DNA of 64,000 nucleotides from Blastobasis lacticolella (GCA_905147135.1 LR990049.1:16075428-16139427), one strand, 5' to 3'; shown: positions 23,801 to 36,014, counted from the stretch's first letter. Numbers and translations are program-made. Notes: a model not told the origin generated them from the sequence alone.

Positions 23801-26800
23801 ACTTCAGCCTATGGACGTTTGCATTACCAGGGGCATCACCCACGCGTTGCCGACCCCGTAAAAACCTTTTCGCCCTTTCTTGAAGAACTCCATGTTGTAT
23901 TCTCCAGGGAAAACCTCTCCAGGTATTTCATTTTACAACCTTAGTGTGCGTGGGAGAAAGTGCCTTTGGAACCGCACAGTTCGCGACCAATTTGGCTCCA
24001 AGGTGTGTAGGTATGTAGGTACCTAATCTTTCCATAATTAATGCCAGGCTAGTGTTATATAAACTTCGTACTGAAACTATGTAATGAGAGTCATGGGAAA
24101 TGGTGAGAGCGCAATGTGAAAACGCCTCTATCAATAGGTACCTTTAATTTGACTAGTTGACTTTACATTACCTGACGGCAAAACTCGCATTATAACAGAG
24201 CGAGGCAAAAGAGCAAGCGTGTCACCAGATAGTAAGTGATCACCGCCCTTCATAGACACCCAGGGATAGAATAACAAAAAGAAAAGTGACCTCAATGTGG
24301 TCGAAAAGCAAAACTAAAAAAAACGATGTGTCAGCTTGTTTTGTGGGTCTCCTAAACCACTACTATCGCTACAAAGTTGAATTTTTCTTGTCTTCTTTCT
24401 TGTTGTCCTCACTGTCTACTATAGGTACTTACCTTGTCCACCTGTTCCCTTAACTGCCTCAGCTGGTTCTCTTTCCTCTGTTTCTCCACGAACACTTGCT
24501 CCACATCCTCTTGGAGCTTATTGTTGCTCGCTTCTAGCTCCCTAGTTTGCTCCTCTACTGTCTGCTTCGTCGCTTCACCGTTGGCTATGCGTATGGCCGT
24601 GTTGTAGTCCGCTAGGCGGCCTTGCAAATCTTGAATGAACGAATTTTTGCTTGGTTATAGTGAAAGAATACATAATACAAATCTTTATTGTGGGGTAAAT
24701 TGTACAGGGTTATACGAACACGCGAATACGCGTTGCGTATGCCAGCGCCGTCCACCAGCGCATGAGAGAATATTTGGGTTTAAATAATCGTTGATGAAGG
24801 ACGGCTTCCGAAATATATCTATCATGCGAATGTAAATGGAAGGGTTGGTAGAGGGTGCCCGAGAAGGACATTACCTACTGATCAAATAAATGACCTTCCA
24901 AAAAGGGCAAGAGTACCCTCAACCAGCGTAGATGTAGGAGAAGATGTATGGAAGAGGCTAGAGGCGTATCCGGGATCGTAGTTTCTGTCACATGTATCAT
25001 CTTTGAAAGATAATAAAATTAATTTAAATCTACCGTTAGACATGCAAGAGTCTTATGCCGTGATTTCCTTGACAACAACAGACGAGTTGGAGATCGAAGT
25101 TTTGGATTTGCTTAGGTACTTAATAATCTGGCAAATTTTGCGTTAATGGGTGTTCAAGTTAAGTTGCCTCTAAAAGAGTTGTTGCCTTTTCTATTTGCAG
25201 GCTGTGTAACCTGCCAGTGTAAGTTGCCATTGTCTAAGGGTAAAAAGTAAGTTTATGGGGATGATTCAATTTCTTTTACGAGTAGTTATTATAGCATTGA
25301 TATACGTCGTCAAAACAGTCAAATTTCACCAAATGCTATCACTATAAGATACTCATCACCTCATGTGCTAGATAAAAAAAAACTCACCAGTCAACTCCTG
25401 CGCCAGTTCCCTAACTCGTTTCTCGTAGTGTTTCTTCGCCGATTTCTCTCTCTCTCCCGCCTCGGCTTGCTCGCTGAGCCTGGCTATTTCCGTCTTTATC
25501 TCTCGCACTTTGACGTTCATCAGCTCCTCCCAGTAGCGTCTATCTTGGAGCTGCCGCGTGCGAAACCCCCTCGCCGTTCCGGTGCGCAAGCCTGATATCC
25601 CTTGCTGGGTTATAGGCCTGTCGATCTGTGATAGGAAGTCTTTTTTCAGATATTGACATCACTTTTAAATTCAGAGAAATGCAAAACCAGCTTTTGAATA
25701 CAATTATTGTAATAAAACAAAAACTGAGGTAGGTACTGGGTAACTGAGATTGGAGGTCTGGGTCTATCTATTTCATATTTTATTTCCTTCGCTGAAATTA
25801 CCATTGAGTCAGGGTATAGTAACGATCCAAAGATCGTATCGGAATTACATCTTGCGGGATTCTGAGTGAAGAGGAAAAAAGGAGTCCATCCTCAGTGATA
25901 AACTATTTTCGCGAGGAATTTCATCAAAATCGGTGGAGTGATTTAGACGTTAAAGCGTAACAGACAGAGTAACTTTCTCATTTACAATATTAAATAGATA
26001 TAACATGACTGAGAGAAATATGCGTGCCGTCAAGTGCCGTGTAGAACTTGAAGAAAGGTAGACTAGAACTAGAATGTAGCACCCATTGATTTACTATAGT
26101 AGGACCACGCTCAGTCCGAATCGCTTTTTAAAAAAAAATATATAAATCTCTGTATGGCAACTTATGCCATGTCTTTTATCCGTCATAGAACGTCATTCAT
26201 AAAAGTCATAACAAAGAATTTGACTGACTTTAAAAATATTGTTGAGGCGATTGGCACATTGGAGCGCAGCGTTCATTATGGCGAAATTTGGAAATATGTG
26301 TAATTTTTATATTGTTTTATATACATTAAAAATGTAGGAATTCTTCAAATGGTTATAATCTTATCATAAAATATTTGGCGAAAAATTATTTGAGAACTGA
26401 GTAACGGAACACCTATTTAACAATCCTGGAGACTTTACTTAACAGCAGCGGCCTATTTGACGCCCTTTTATGTAGAAAATACAGCGCAAAAAACTTATTT
26501 GACCCGCAGCCCGTGCCAAATGTGTCAAAGAAATAAAACGACGGATCCGCACGAACGCGCGTGGATGCGTTTCAGTGTGTGCGACTATGAATTATTTCCA
26601 TAGAAACCGATGACAGCTCAAAGAACTTTATGTCACGCACTAACGAATGTCATGCACAACCGTACGGTGCTGCGTTACAGTGTGCGGATCGCCTAAATAA
26701 TAATGGACAATGACTGACAAGGACTGATTATCCAATCGATATTGCCATATCCACACTTTATATTTTCTACCACTGTCAGTTGATTCGGACTTGACGTGGT

Positions 26801-27989
26801 CCTATTATACCAACCGTAGATAAAGCACTTCATACAAAAATGCGCTTGAAATCTGTCGCCTAATTGACAGTAGCAATTTCTTAGCCAAATACGCACGCCA
26901 CAATCAAAATGCCATTACGTAAAGTATCGTATTTCCCAAATATCAACTTTTTTCATACGTATAAAGCTCAAAATTGCTTTTCGCGCTGTGGATAATGCTG
27001 CGACTCCATTTTTTTTTAGTGAGCAATCATTGTTTTCGCTTTAACGCATGCGCATGATTGAGACAACTGACGTGATGTATGACACTGACAATATGTCTAT
27101 GACTAAAATAATTATTTTTGATCGTTTTTTATGTGTAAATCGCTATATTTATGCATGATAAGATGTATAATGTGTTTATTCACGCAAAATATGAAATCCC
27201 ATCCATTTTTCGTCGTTTAAGGCCATTGTTTCGACAATTTTTGAACGCGCACTTGGGCATGCTTATGTGCCGACGGCTAATGACGGACTACGGAAAAGGA
27301 CTGCTTGACTAGCGATTAAGCAGTCCTTCACCGGCCCACTTTTCAAGCGTTCATGTGCTTATCTACGGTTAGTAGTAAATCAATGGTAGCACCACAGAAA
27401 AAAAATACTACGACCCAACCCCATTGACGAGTGTCGTAAAGGGCGACTGGTGACGTCACAGAGGCATTACGTATATATTAGACTTTCTAAAAAGTAGAGC
27501 GACTGGGGTCGATCGCAACTATTGAGCCAAGTCGATTGAATCAACAAGTAAGCAAAACTGATTGAATAATAATAAAGACATCCGTCTGTATACAACAAGA
27601 CAGTAGCTAAAAGATAGACTTATTATTCAAAATCAGCTGGCTACTTGCTTGTTGAGTTCAATCAATCTTCAAATTTCACAAGTCTATGACTACCTTCGTC
27701 ACTAGACAATGGTCAGCAGCTTTTTCTGTTGAGTTTTTCATCACTGTGATTCTCAATCTGCTAAGCGTGGAGATCATCCCGAAACTGATGTGAGGGGGAG
27801 GCAGAAATCCTACAGCGGGCTGTCATGGGTTGTTGAGGAGGTTGAGGAGAGCAATATTTCGATCTAACTTACCATTGAAAACCCAGTCATGGCTGTAGTT
27901 TGCCTGTTAGCCGTGGGCGGTGCCGGCCCGAACCCAGCGGTCGACATTCTAGAGGCTGTGCCGCCTCTGTATGCGGACGTTGGCCTCAT
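20811..27989 (-). CDS. IFT74: Intraflagellar transport protein 74 homolog (10 exons)
   Basis: IFT-B core subunit. In known systems IFT74 pairs with IFT81 through coiled coils and helps carry tubulin into cilia. Exons, 5' to 3' on the minus strand: 27873-27989, 25388-25625, 24433-24629, 23532-23708, 23323-23448, 22992-23093, 22502-22807, 22317-22431, 21760-21869, 20811-21020. All junctions are GT-AG and phases match, giving 565 aa plus stop, close to the ~600 aa of the human protein. The N-terminus is disordered and Arg/Gly/Pro-rich (MRPTSAYRGG), then comes the family motif DRPITQQGISGLRTGT (from residue 41), then almost continuous Glu/Lys/Leu-rich coiled coil to the end. Landmarks LADYN, EEREKLL and KYRELKKREE are shared with vertebrate IFT74. 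An in-frame stop lies just upstream of the chosen ATG. In insects, expression would be expected in ciliated sensory neurons and sperm. Confidence 0.94.
21062..21355 (-). repeat. tRNA-derived SINE family C, intronic in IFT74
   Basis: The longest copy in the window: 'catctagccccaaagtaagc', a TA-rich expansion near 21130-21200, 'atacacccagacccatcaca', and a head ending 'accactcaggttgt', complementary to the tRNA-like start at 61022. Confidence 0.75.
23770..23950 (+). repeat. Family A repeat, IFT74 intron
   Basis: Contains 'gcatgatggaaagcagtca', 'aggggcatcacccacgcgtt' and 'cagggaaaacctctccagg', continuing into 'ttacaaccttagtgtgcg'. This copy shows the uninterrupted 3' part of the element. Confidence 0.75.
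24793..24981 (+). pseudogene. Non-LTR retrotransposon 3' ORF fragment in IFT74 intron
   Basis: A 62-codon frame ending in TAG reads DEGRLPKYIYHANVNGR, then GRGCPRRTL and DVWKRLEAY. It resembles the extreme C-terminus of lepidopteran reverse-transcriptase proteins, including a GRGRPR-like segment. The upstream coding part is absent. It is on the strand opposite to IFT74. Confidence 0.6.
27533..27667. repeat. Foldback with ~40-nt arms
   Basis: 'gattgaatcaacaagtaagc' near 27533 pairs with the complement ending at 27667, and 'tgattgaataataa' pairs with 'ttattattcaaaatca'. Spacer about 40 nt. It lies in the first intron of IFT74. Confidence 0.6.
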
Positions 27990-29283
27990 GCTGCCGCTTC
28001 TGGCAAACACCACAGACTAATTAGTTCTGAACATTGCTAAATTTCTGTTTTAGTATCGAACAATATGTGGCAAGGTATCTTTAACAACAATAAGAAGAAT
28101 AAGAAGGCACGATGAGATAATTCATCTTTACATAAGCTGAAAGTGGAGAAGAAACAGTAGGAAGGGAACCCCGGGATTGACGCCAAGATGATGATGATAC
28201 ATATATGATTCAGCTTTAATTATTCATTCTATTTTCTTCGATTTCAAAATTTCAACAAATTATACGGGATAGGCGAGATGGTGGTTAAATGCCTGGCTAG
28301 TAGGTCCTTATAAGAAAAAAACAACAACAACAACAACGCGTGTTTTGGTATTACGATGTAGGTAATAGCGCCTCCAAAACAATAGAATTAGGGCCAGGAA
28401 TAACGAGGCAACTTTCTTATTTAATAATAGGTAATTAATTTTTAATCGATTGTGAGCAAGATACGTTGATGGGATATTGCTCCAATTTAGCAGCACCCAT
28501 TTTAAGCCAACATTTCTTTATTCCTTTAACCTTAAAGCACTCACCGTATTTTTCAGCGTTTAATACTAACCTTCGTCTTTTTGACTATGGTATTTAATAA
28601 AGGGGGTTAAAGGTTTTATTAAAACAAAATGTACATAAAATTTCGTTTTTATTAGTAATGAAGAGTATTTATGTTATTTCTTATATTTTCATAAATAATG
28701 TGATGTCAAATTATTAATCAAAGAGATTAATGAACGAGATAATAGTTTTTTCAGTAATTTAATAGATCATTTATAACGTAATTAGAATAAAAAAAACCAT
28801 AAATGTCAAAAATAATAAATGTAATAAGTAATCAAATAACATACAAACTTAAACAATTTTGTTAAAATCTAAAAATTAATACCTACATTTGTGACACGCG
28901 TCAAGTTTGTGTTCCCCGCACGATTTATTGCACTTGGTGCAATATGGGTTTTCCACAAAATGTTAAGCCAAATGGAGTTATTTGATGGTAAATGATTAAG
29001 TTTCATTGCTGCAGATAATGTAAATATGCCAATAAGGGCTCTTATTTCAATATACTCTGAGTATTCTTTACATTTTTGCATTTCTTGAGGTTTTATTTCT
29101 ATCTCCGCATTGCGATCTTCTATCTCGCTTCCTGACGAATTTTCGTATTTGTAATAATAACTAACGAATTGTATACAAAACAATGACTAATAAATATCGT
29201 TAAAAATAAATAAAATAAATCAACAACAGAATTTAAAACGCAAAAACACACAATTGAAATAGTAAAATAATCACGTTATTACT

Positions 29284-29316
29284 AACCATAGCTCGTCGAT
29301 GCGACGAGCTATGGTT
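29284..29316. repeat. Perfect 15-bp stem, 3-nt loop palindrome
   Basis: Arms 29284-29298 (aaccatagctcgtcg) and 29302-29316 are exact complements around 'atg'. No U-tract or gene end is next to it. Confidence 0.8.
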
Positions 29317-29610
29317 GCTGTAATAGCGCTTACAGGCCCCCTACACTTAATACACTCTCATGAGGCGTGAGGGCAACCGGTCGACTGAGATTAGACAAGG
29401 TATGGAAGTAGTGCGATCGCGTGCGCAGGATCTTATGCGATTTTTAAAAGTCCGCGTCGTCGAATCTTCAATGGTTCGTAATCTAGGGTTAAGTTTTGCA
29501 AAGCAAGCGTGGCCCAGTCAAAAATTCCACTAACTAATGTAAGTATTATTAGTGATAACAGGGTCATGGTACCAGCACCACCGCCATACACCGGTAGGTA
29601 CCTACGTCTA

Positions 29611-30690
29611 TAAGGTTCAAACCGACAAACGGTTTATACCTAAACCTAGCCATATCTGCTGCCTAGCAACAATGCTTGCGTTACCTACCGCGGTAACCAT
29701 CTTACCTAAAGGTAACAATACCAAACTCCATCAGTTGTAAACTAATTAGTACCTATAAATCTATAGTTATTTTGAAATACCTAGGTACCTACCTAACCTA
29801 CATCTATGTTATTTGATAGCAAGTGTATAATCTAGAACTACGTACCTACCAAGGCTACCACTAACACATAAAACTCAGAAGCACAATAACGGTTAGTTGC
29901 TGTCTGGAAGGATAACATAACGTGGAAAAGTTGAACAACATCACAGAAGTCTAGAAATCATTCACGGAAGAAAAAAGGTGCTAAATTATGTACGAAAAAA
30001 TAAAAAGATAACAGGTCACCTCGAAACAGCGGATCCGCTGTTGGTATACTCGCGGACGCCTCGCCGTGAGATCGGACGCGTGTCTGACCGCCTGACCGCG
30101 CTGGCCCTGTCCAAGCCGTCGGAATAATCCATAATAGGTACGAAAATTATCGCTATATTTTTACGAATGTTGTAGTCACGCGCAATGGCTGTGTTGTACA
30201 ACCGTTGCCATGGAAACCAAACAGACGTGCTAGACCACAGACCATAGAAGAAAAAATTTGCTTTGCTCAAAACCACAGACTATGTGCTATCTAGACAACG
30301 TCATCTTCATATTTGAGTTTAAAAAGGATAGCCCAAGGAGGCTACCGATAATATGATAGATGTTTTTTTATGGGCGAGCCAATACAAAGTTGAGCAGAAT
30401 ACCTTAGAACTCTATCTAACTTGTAGAGTGGTGATTGATCTCAGTTACAGCTTCAGTTAGCTCAAGTTCTCGGGGTCAGAATCTTAAGATAGACAGATAG
30501 GTAACAGAACTAATAAAGACATCGAATTATTCAACCACTTGTTGTTCCAAGATTCCAAACGCTTATACCTATCTGCTGGATTTCTATCAATTTTAATTTG
30601 GTGTTGTCACCTTTAAGTTTGTTACCGCTAGAGCGTTACAGCAGATATGGCTAGGATTAGGTATAAACCGTTTGTCGGTTAGAATAGGAA
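29611..30690. repeat. Widely spaced inverted repeat pair
   Basis: About 29611-29660 ('aaccgacaaacggtttatac', then 'ctagccatatctgctg') is the inverse of 30644-30690 with very few mismatches. The ~1 kb between holds no open frame of note. It could be the subterminal repeats of a non-autonomous element or two insertions of one repeat in opposite orientations. Confidence 0.55.
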
Positions 30691-31290
30691 TTAGAACACT
30701 AACCTACGATACTACACATCTATGTTTGGAAAGTACAATGGGTAAGTTACAAGTACCTATGGCATGAATGTGGTACTAGAAAATCTCTCTAAAATAATAG
30801 CGGCTATACCAATATCCCAAAAGGAAAATATTTTTTTTCGTCACTAGTGACATCAGTCCTAGTAGTGATGTTGCTACGGAGAGTGAAGTGATGGGTAATA
30901 AATACCATATCGACAAGCATTCAAAATTATCACGTGAGTTCATTCGCACTGCCAAAACACAATAGGCCTTCGGACAAACGTAACTTACCATGATGAAAAA
31001 ATACCATGTGCATATTTTGGTCGGGTCAGTTATAATTTATGAAATCTTCGCAGATAGTTTCAGTATGTAGGTAATATAATATACTGGTTCACCTCCTAGA
31101 TCAGAGGCTCGATGAAATCTACCCACTACTCCGCCGCACTTGCTTAAAAAGGCTCGGGTCTTCTTTTGAACTCGTTCGAGAACGAATTGACACAGAAGAA
31201 GATAAAGTCTTGATGGCCAGTTCTCATAGTCAACCAGCCAGTTTCCGAAGTAGACAATAACAACATCTTAAAGAACTCTGCAAACTTTTA

Positions 31291-31360
31291 GCCAAAGAGA
31301 TTGGAAACTTAGCGACATTCTTGCCAGTCTAGAAGGTCGCTAACATTCCAATCTCTTTGC
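31291..31360. repeat. Hairpin, second member of the 20279-20350 family
   Basis: Left arm 31291-31316 and right arm 31336-31360 pair with a few mismatches and share the 'aaagagattgga' and 'gtcgcta' words with 20279-20350. The loop carries 'cttgccagtcta', the complement of the other loop, so this copy is inverted. Confidence 0.75.
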
Positions 31361-32204
31361 TTTTAGCTATCACAGAGCTTACCGACTCTATGCTAGATGG
31401 AGAGCTGTTTTCACGTGGCTAGAATGCGAGAACGGGCGCAAGCAAAGAGGTGCGCTGCTCATCTCTGCGCAATCACTAAAGATACAGTCTGCTGCAATAC
31501 CAGACGATCGTAATTTGGATGGCACGGCAAATATTATGCCACGTTGGGTATGTAGTCTATATCCCACCAAAAAGTAGTACCTAATGATCAATAAAAATAT
31601 TTCTTTCATATCCTAGAGCAAATATGTCTTAAGTACTTTAATGTTTTAGTTGTGGATGACTTAAATCTTTATCCCACTAGTACTGACATAAAATGCTATT
31701 AAGAATACTTCTTGACGTTTTGTAACTTTGAACAGTTAAGCAATGTAGAAAATTTTAATAACCGTGTTTTGGATGTTGTCTTGTCTAATCTAAGAGGGGT
31801 CGTAATTTTGGTACAAGAAGACGAGGAGTACCTACAGGTACTCCACAGGCCGGGGTACCAGGGTATTAAATCTTCAGCTTCCTCTCTTGTATGTATCTCT
31901 AAAAAGTAATGGAAAAAGACACGCGTAAAGCGTATTCACCAAACAAAATACCTTCGTCCTAAATATCCTCGGTGGTATTTATTATTATTCGCTGTACTTA
32001 ATGTTAGCGGCTGCGCATTGGACCAAAGTATGCGAAACACACTACGTACCTACGATAATGTATTGCATAATTCTACGAAATAATAAATGCAATATTAAAT
32101 AATTGTGCGCTGAGGTATACTAAAGCCAAAGAACTCCAGCTGCAAGTACAGTTACCCTCAATGGTACACTAAATATATTACAGTCGACATCAGTAGGTGA
32201 TGTC

Positions 32205-32290
32205 CCTGAAATTGCAAACGTCCATAGGCTGCGGTGGCTGCTTACCATCCAGCGTGCCGTAAGCTTGTTTGCCACCAAGTGGTGTAAAAA
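32205..32290 (-). repeat. Family A repeat fragment
   Basis: Reverse complement of family A: 'caaacgtccataggctgcgg', 'tgcttaccatc' and 'aagcttgtttgccacc'. Confidence 0.7.
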
Positions 32291-32343
32291 TAAACGCTAC
32301 AAATTCACGAAGATGATTCCTGTCTACTATAATTTAAAAAAAA

Positions 32344-32385
32344 TTGAAGCTGCCCAAAGAGATTGGAAAGATAGCTAGACTGGCG
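32344..32385. repeat. One-armed relic of the hairpin family
   Basis: 'gcccaaagagattggaaaga' followed by 'tagctagactggcg' matches the left arm and loop of 20279-20350; the right arm is missing. Confidence 0.6.
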
Positions 32386-32728
32386 AATTTTATTTGCTAT
32401 TTGAAGATGCCTATCAGAAGTATAATAACCATATTCAAGCATCATTCTGTCAGGATAATCAATCTTTCTGGGGACAAACATTTACGTCAACATAATCGCA
32501 CATTAGTCTAGCTGTAATGATAATGCTTGTAATAATGAATAAGCAAATTACACACCCACCCCACATTGACAACGGCGAATGCAAGCAGAATCTGACCGTA
32601 TCCGATACTCATGATAATCGACAGAGTCGGAATGCGCTCGACCATGCCTGGCAGGGACGGTCAAACAAGTGGCCCAAGGGAAATGGGAAATGGAAGTTAA
32701 GAAAACATGTTATAAAGTGAAAAATATA

Positions 32729-32734
32729 TTTATT
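32729..32734 (-). terminator. Putative polyadenylation signal of the CHK kinase gene
   Basis: aataaa on the minus strand about 230 nt past the stop codon. Confidence 0.35.
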
Positions 32735-32966
32735 TTATTTTGTAATATCTAAGTTGTATTCAGTAATTACAAATAGTTAACCTTCGATATGACCTTGAGG
32801 GTATCCGGATTATCTACTTCCTGTTCGAGGAACTCATTTGCAGGCAAAAAATTCTATCTGTAGCCATTTTTTACCGCATCGAATACTAAATTTGGCTGTA
32901 TTTCTTGGAGTAATTATTTGGAGTTCCTTCGAGACCTTGTTCTACTTACCACTTTTACCTTAATAT

Positions 32967-34520
32967 TTAACACAAAAACTCTGCAACGATATCTCCAAAT
33001 CTTTCTTGGAAACACTCGTGCATACTCGGCTTCCAATCTTCCATTTTTTTAGTAGCAAAGTCCATAATGTCTTCATCATTTACGAGCAAGAAACCCATGA
33101 CCATCATAGAAGTCAATAGCCCCATATCACGTCGTTCTTCAAACATTTTGTCAAACACATTCCTTGGCCAATGGTCTCGGATGTCCATGTCAAAATACCG
33201 CAGAAATCGTTCCACCGCATTATAGTAGATATCGATTAATTCATCAAAGTGTTTATCTCGGAATTGGCGATCCGTACCCGTGTAGATCAAGTAGACGATA
33301 TCATGGATTGGGCAACCGTAATGTATAGTCTGGTAATCCACTGGAATAACTTCAGTCACCACCCCTTCCTGGAAAGAAAGATAACGAATGAACATTTGAG
33401 GGCCTCGAGACTTCCAATCAGTCTTAGATCTGAATCTGATCAATCCAAAGCGCCTTTACCGAGAGTTGAAAGAGCTAATGCAAATTTTGAAGGCAAACTA
33501 GGCCGTCTTATCTTTTTAACGGATTTTGCTCAAATTCAAATTTATAATTTCAATTTCTGCCCTGCCGGGAATTGACTCGGGACCTCTGCGTACAAGACCG
33601 GCTGATTCTGTTAACCACTATACCACTTAGGTAGTCAAGTAATGTCTATGTCTATAATTCAGCAAAGCTTAGCAAAGCTAAGATTATAATAAAGAGGAAA
33701 TGATTAACGCCAAGATATTTTTGACACATACCGTCATTTTAAACAATGTGTTATTCATTCTATAATCTCCGTGACACAGCACTTCGACTGGTGTTTTGTC
33801 GATCAGATAGTATCGTTCGAATTTTTTGAGTGCTTCAGGGACAAATTCTTCAGCTATTTTCTTAAGTTCAATATTCTTCAAATTTGACGCTGTATTACTC
33901 ATTACATTAGTCATATTCCTGATTGCTGCGTCATTAAACACAAATAATGGTTGTAAATTTTTAATGCGTTCATCAAAAAACAATGGTCGTCTTTTCTCAA
34001 TAACAAATGAAAAGGCATGCATTCTAGCAAGTTGTTCAAGTGCCAATTTAGCGTACTCAAACGTTATTAAATCCATTCTGAACCCAGTTTTGAATCCTAA
34101 TTTTGAAATATTTTGCAGAATAAGAGCTTTACTGGAAGATTCGGCATAGCTTTTCACCATTCTAAACCTATCTTCATCGGGTATGTTGGCCTCGTCTTGC
34201 TGTTCTGTGAATATTTTTGCTAGAGTGGTATAATAAAAACCTTCTCTGTCATATATTTCACTCAGTGAGGCCATATCTTTCATGTTTTCCTCCGCTGCTT
34301 CCACAAGTTTCTTCACAAATAAGTTTAACTCCTTATCACCATTTCTAGTTTTTCCAATTATATCCACTGCAAATAACTCTCCAGTGTAGCTAGCTCCTTC
34401 GGTAGCAAGCTGCTTAATGTTAATATCGAATGTAATAAACTCTTCATTTTTTGCTATTTTCTCTAGTTGCTCTCTAAGAGATGAAAGAACTTCGTCTTCC
34501 CTTTTCACTTCAGTTTGCAT
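32967..34520 (-). CDS. CHK/EcKinase-like (ecdysteroid kinase-like family) kinase
   Basis: Two exons, 33732-34520 and 32967-33368, join in frame (GT-AG, phase 0) to 396 aa, a usual length for the CHK kinase-like/EcKinase family. Its insect members phosphorylate small hydroxylated compounds; ecdysteroid 22-kinase is the known example. The catalytic loop HGDYRMNN spans residues 250-257 (Asp252, Asn257). The metal-binding site is VDYQ (Asp274), followed by YGCPIHDIVYL typical of the family. The hinge reads LILQNI (about 133-138) where relatives usually have an acidic LVLEDL, an unusual change that may alter nucleotide binding. No signal peptide, so cytosolic. A decayed duplicate lies upstream at 35110-35990. 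The exact substrate cannot be told from sequence. Confidence 0.88.
33525..33640 (-). repeat. SINE family C fragment in CHK intron
   Basis: 'ttcaatttctgccctgccgg', then 'gggacctctgcgtacaagacc' split by a few changes, ending 'accacttaggt'. This is the tRNA-like half of family C. It sits in the single intron 33369-33731. Confidence 0.65.
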
Positions 34521-34905
34521 TTTGAAAATTTTGAAATTTTTCTTAATAACGTTTTAGCAGGAAGACCTAGAGGTACACTTTAAACAAAATACTGTATTTA
34601 ACTGTTCAAATATTACAGAGATTCATGATAATAAACACAATTAGCCAAAAATAATTTTAAAGATAAGATTATTTATATCATAAATAGTTAGCCATTAATC
34701 GTATACGAGGAACCTTGAAGTATTATCTATCATATGAAACATTCTAACAAGTAAAGTATTTACTATTTATTGTCAACTCATCATTAAACATAAATTATTT
34801 TTGTTAATTTACTAGCTATTGCCAGCGGCTTTGTCCACACACTGGGCAGTTTTTTGCTTAAGTCTCTCTACGCCATACAGAATATTTACGGTCAAGGTCC
34901 ACCCA

Positions 34906-34958
34906 TCTATCAGTATTTCCCGTAACACCGGATAGGTATTACGGGAAATACTGATAGA
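34906..34958. repeat. Perfect 20-bp stem hairpin
   Basis: Arms 34906-34925 (tctatcagtatttcccgtaa) and 34939-34958 are exact complements with a 13-nt loop. It lies between the CHK gene and its decayed duplicate. The arms are unrelated to those of the 20279 family. Confidence 0.8.
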
Positions 34959-35109
34959 CCCAAGTCTTTAAAATAAACTAAACTCGAAACCCTGTTGAAC
35001 GGGAAATCCAGTCTAGAGCAAAGACATTCCGCTTGATTTACGAAGAATTCCAATACAAGACCAAGGTAAAGGACCGATTCCTGAATCTAAATGTGACCGA
35101 CCTATAGGT

Positions 35110-35990
35110 ATCTACATATGCTCTTCGATTCGGAGTACGTTCGTCAATGCTTGGCAGAGGTCGTCGAACAAAGTGGCCTAAGGTAAAAAAACATTACAAT
35201 ATGTTTATATTTCTTTTATTTTTTACCAAATCGAATACCGAATTTGGCTGATATAGGCATCCGTGGAGTTCCTTCGTGACCTTGTTCTACTTACATTTTC
35301 TACCTCAATTTAAAATAAAAACTTTGCAACGACATTTTCAAATCTTTCTTGGAAACTCTCGTGTATACTTGATTTCCAATTTTCTATTGTTTGAGTACTT
35401 AAGTCGATATAGCCATCGTTATTTACGAGCAGGAAACCCATGACCATCGTAGCAGACTATAACCGTGGCCAGATATGACTATAAATGACAATGTTTTCCA
35501 ATAATCTTGGACATAAAAATAATAATGATATCCGACCTAGATGACATACAGAAACACTCTACTTTTCACCGTTTATTACTGTTCAAATATTACAAAGTTC
35601 AAGGTAAAAAACACAATTAGCTAGTAATAATGACAGTAAACTTCTTGAAAGATAAGATTATGTAAGTACGTCATAAATTATCATCACAGCCCGTAACAGT
35701 CCACTGCAGGACTTAGGGCCTCTCCCACGAAAGGGGAGGTTATTGCCATAATCTCCATGCTTGGCAGGCGGGTGGAGATCGCAGTGTTTAAATATAACAA
35801 TGGAAAATACTGCTGCCCATTTTCCAGACTACGGAGGCTCTTGTTATTTTGCCTAGAAAACATTAGTCGCCTTGTACGACACCCATGAGTGTAAGGGGTT
35901 GGTGCTATTTTACTCTGCCGGATACCACACGGCCAAATACACGGTCATAAATACTAATTACATATTTAAAACGTAAGAGTCCTCGAAGTA
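35110..35990 (-). pseudogene. Decayed tandem duplicate of the CHK kinase gene
   Basis: About 35110-35455 matches the 3' flank and last-exon C-terminus of the intact gene (32605-33110), including 'ggagttccttcg' and 'aatctttcttggaaac'. About 35560-35640 and 35940-35990 match the intact gene's upstream flank (34580-34750: 'tactgttcaaatattaca', 'taaacacaattagc'). Nearly the whole coding region between these is missing, and a (TGA)n-tailed repeat (35690-35945) has inserted in the promoter half. It cannot encode a kinase. Confidence 0.75.
35690..35945 (-). repeat. (TGA)n-tailed repeat (family B)
   Basis: Full-looking copy: 'actgcaggacttagggcctc' to 'ccggataccacacggcc'. It interrupts homology between the two CHK upstream flanks, so it inserted after the duplication. 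Confidence 0.75.
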
Positions 35991-36014
35991 TTATTTATAT
36001 ACTTCTATTTACCA

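Larger units (their letters stand above)
27990..32966. other. Intergenic region with hairpins and repeats
   Basis: Between IFT74 and the CHK kinase gene I find no convincing coding exon. It contains a (caa)n microsatellite at about 28319-28337, a tight hairpin at 29284-29316, a widely spaced inverted-repeat pair (29611-29660 and 30644-30690), the hairpin at 31291-31360 and a family A repeat at 32205-32290. The IFT74 promoter should lie just above 27990; no TATA box is obvious. Confidence 0.6.
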
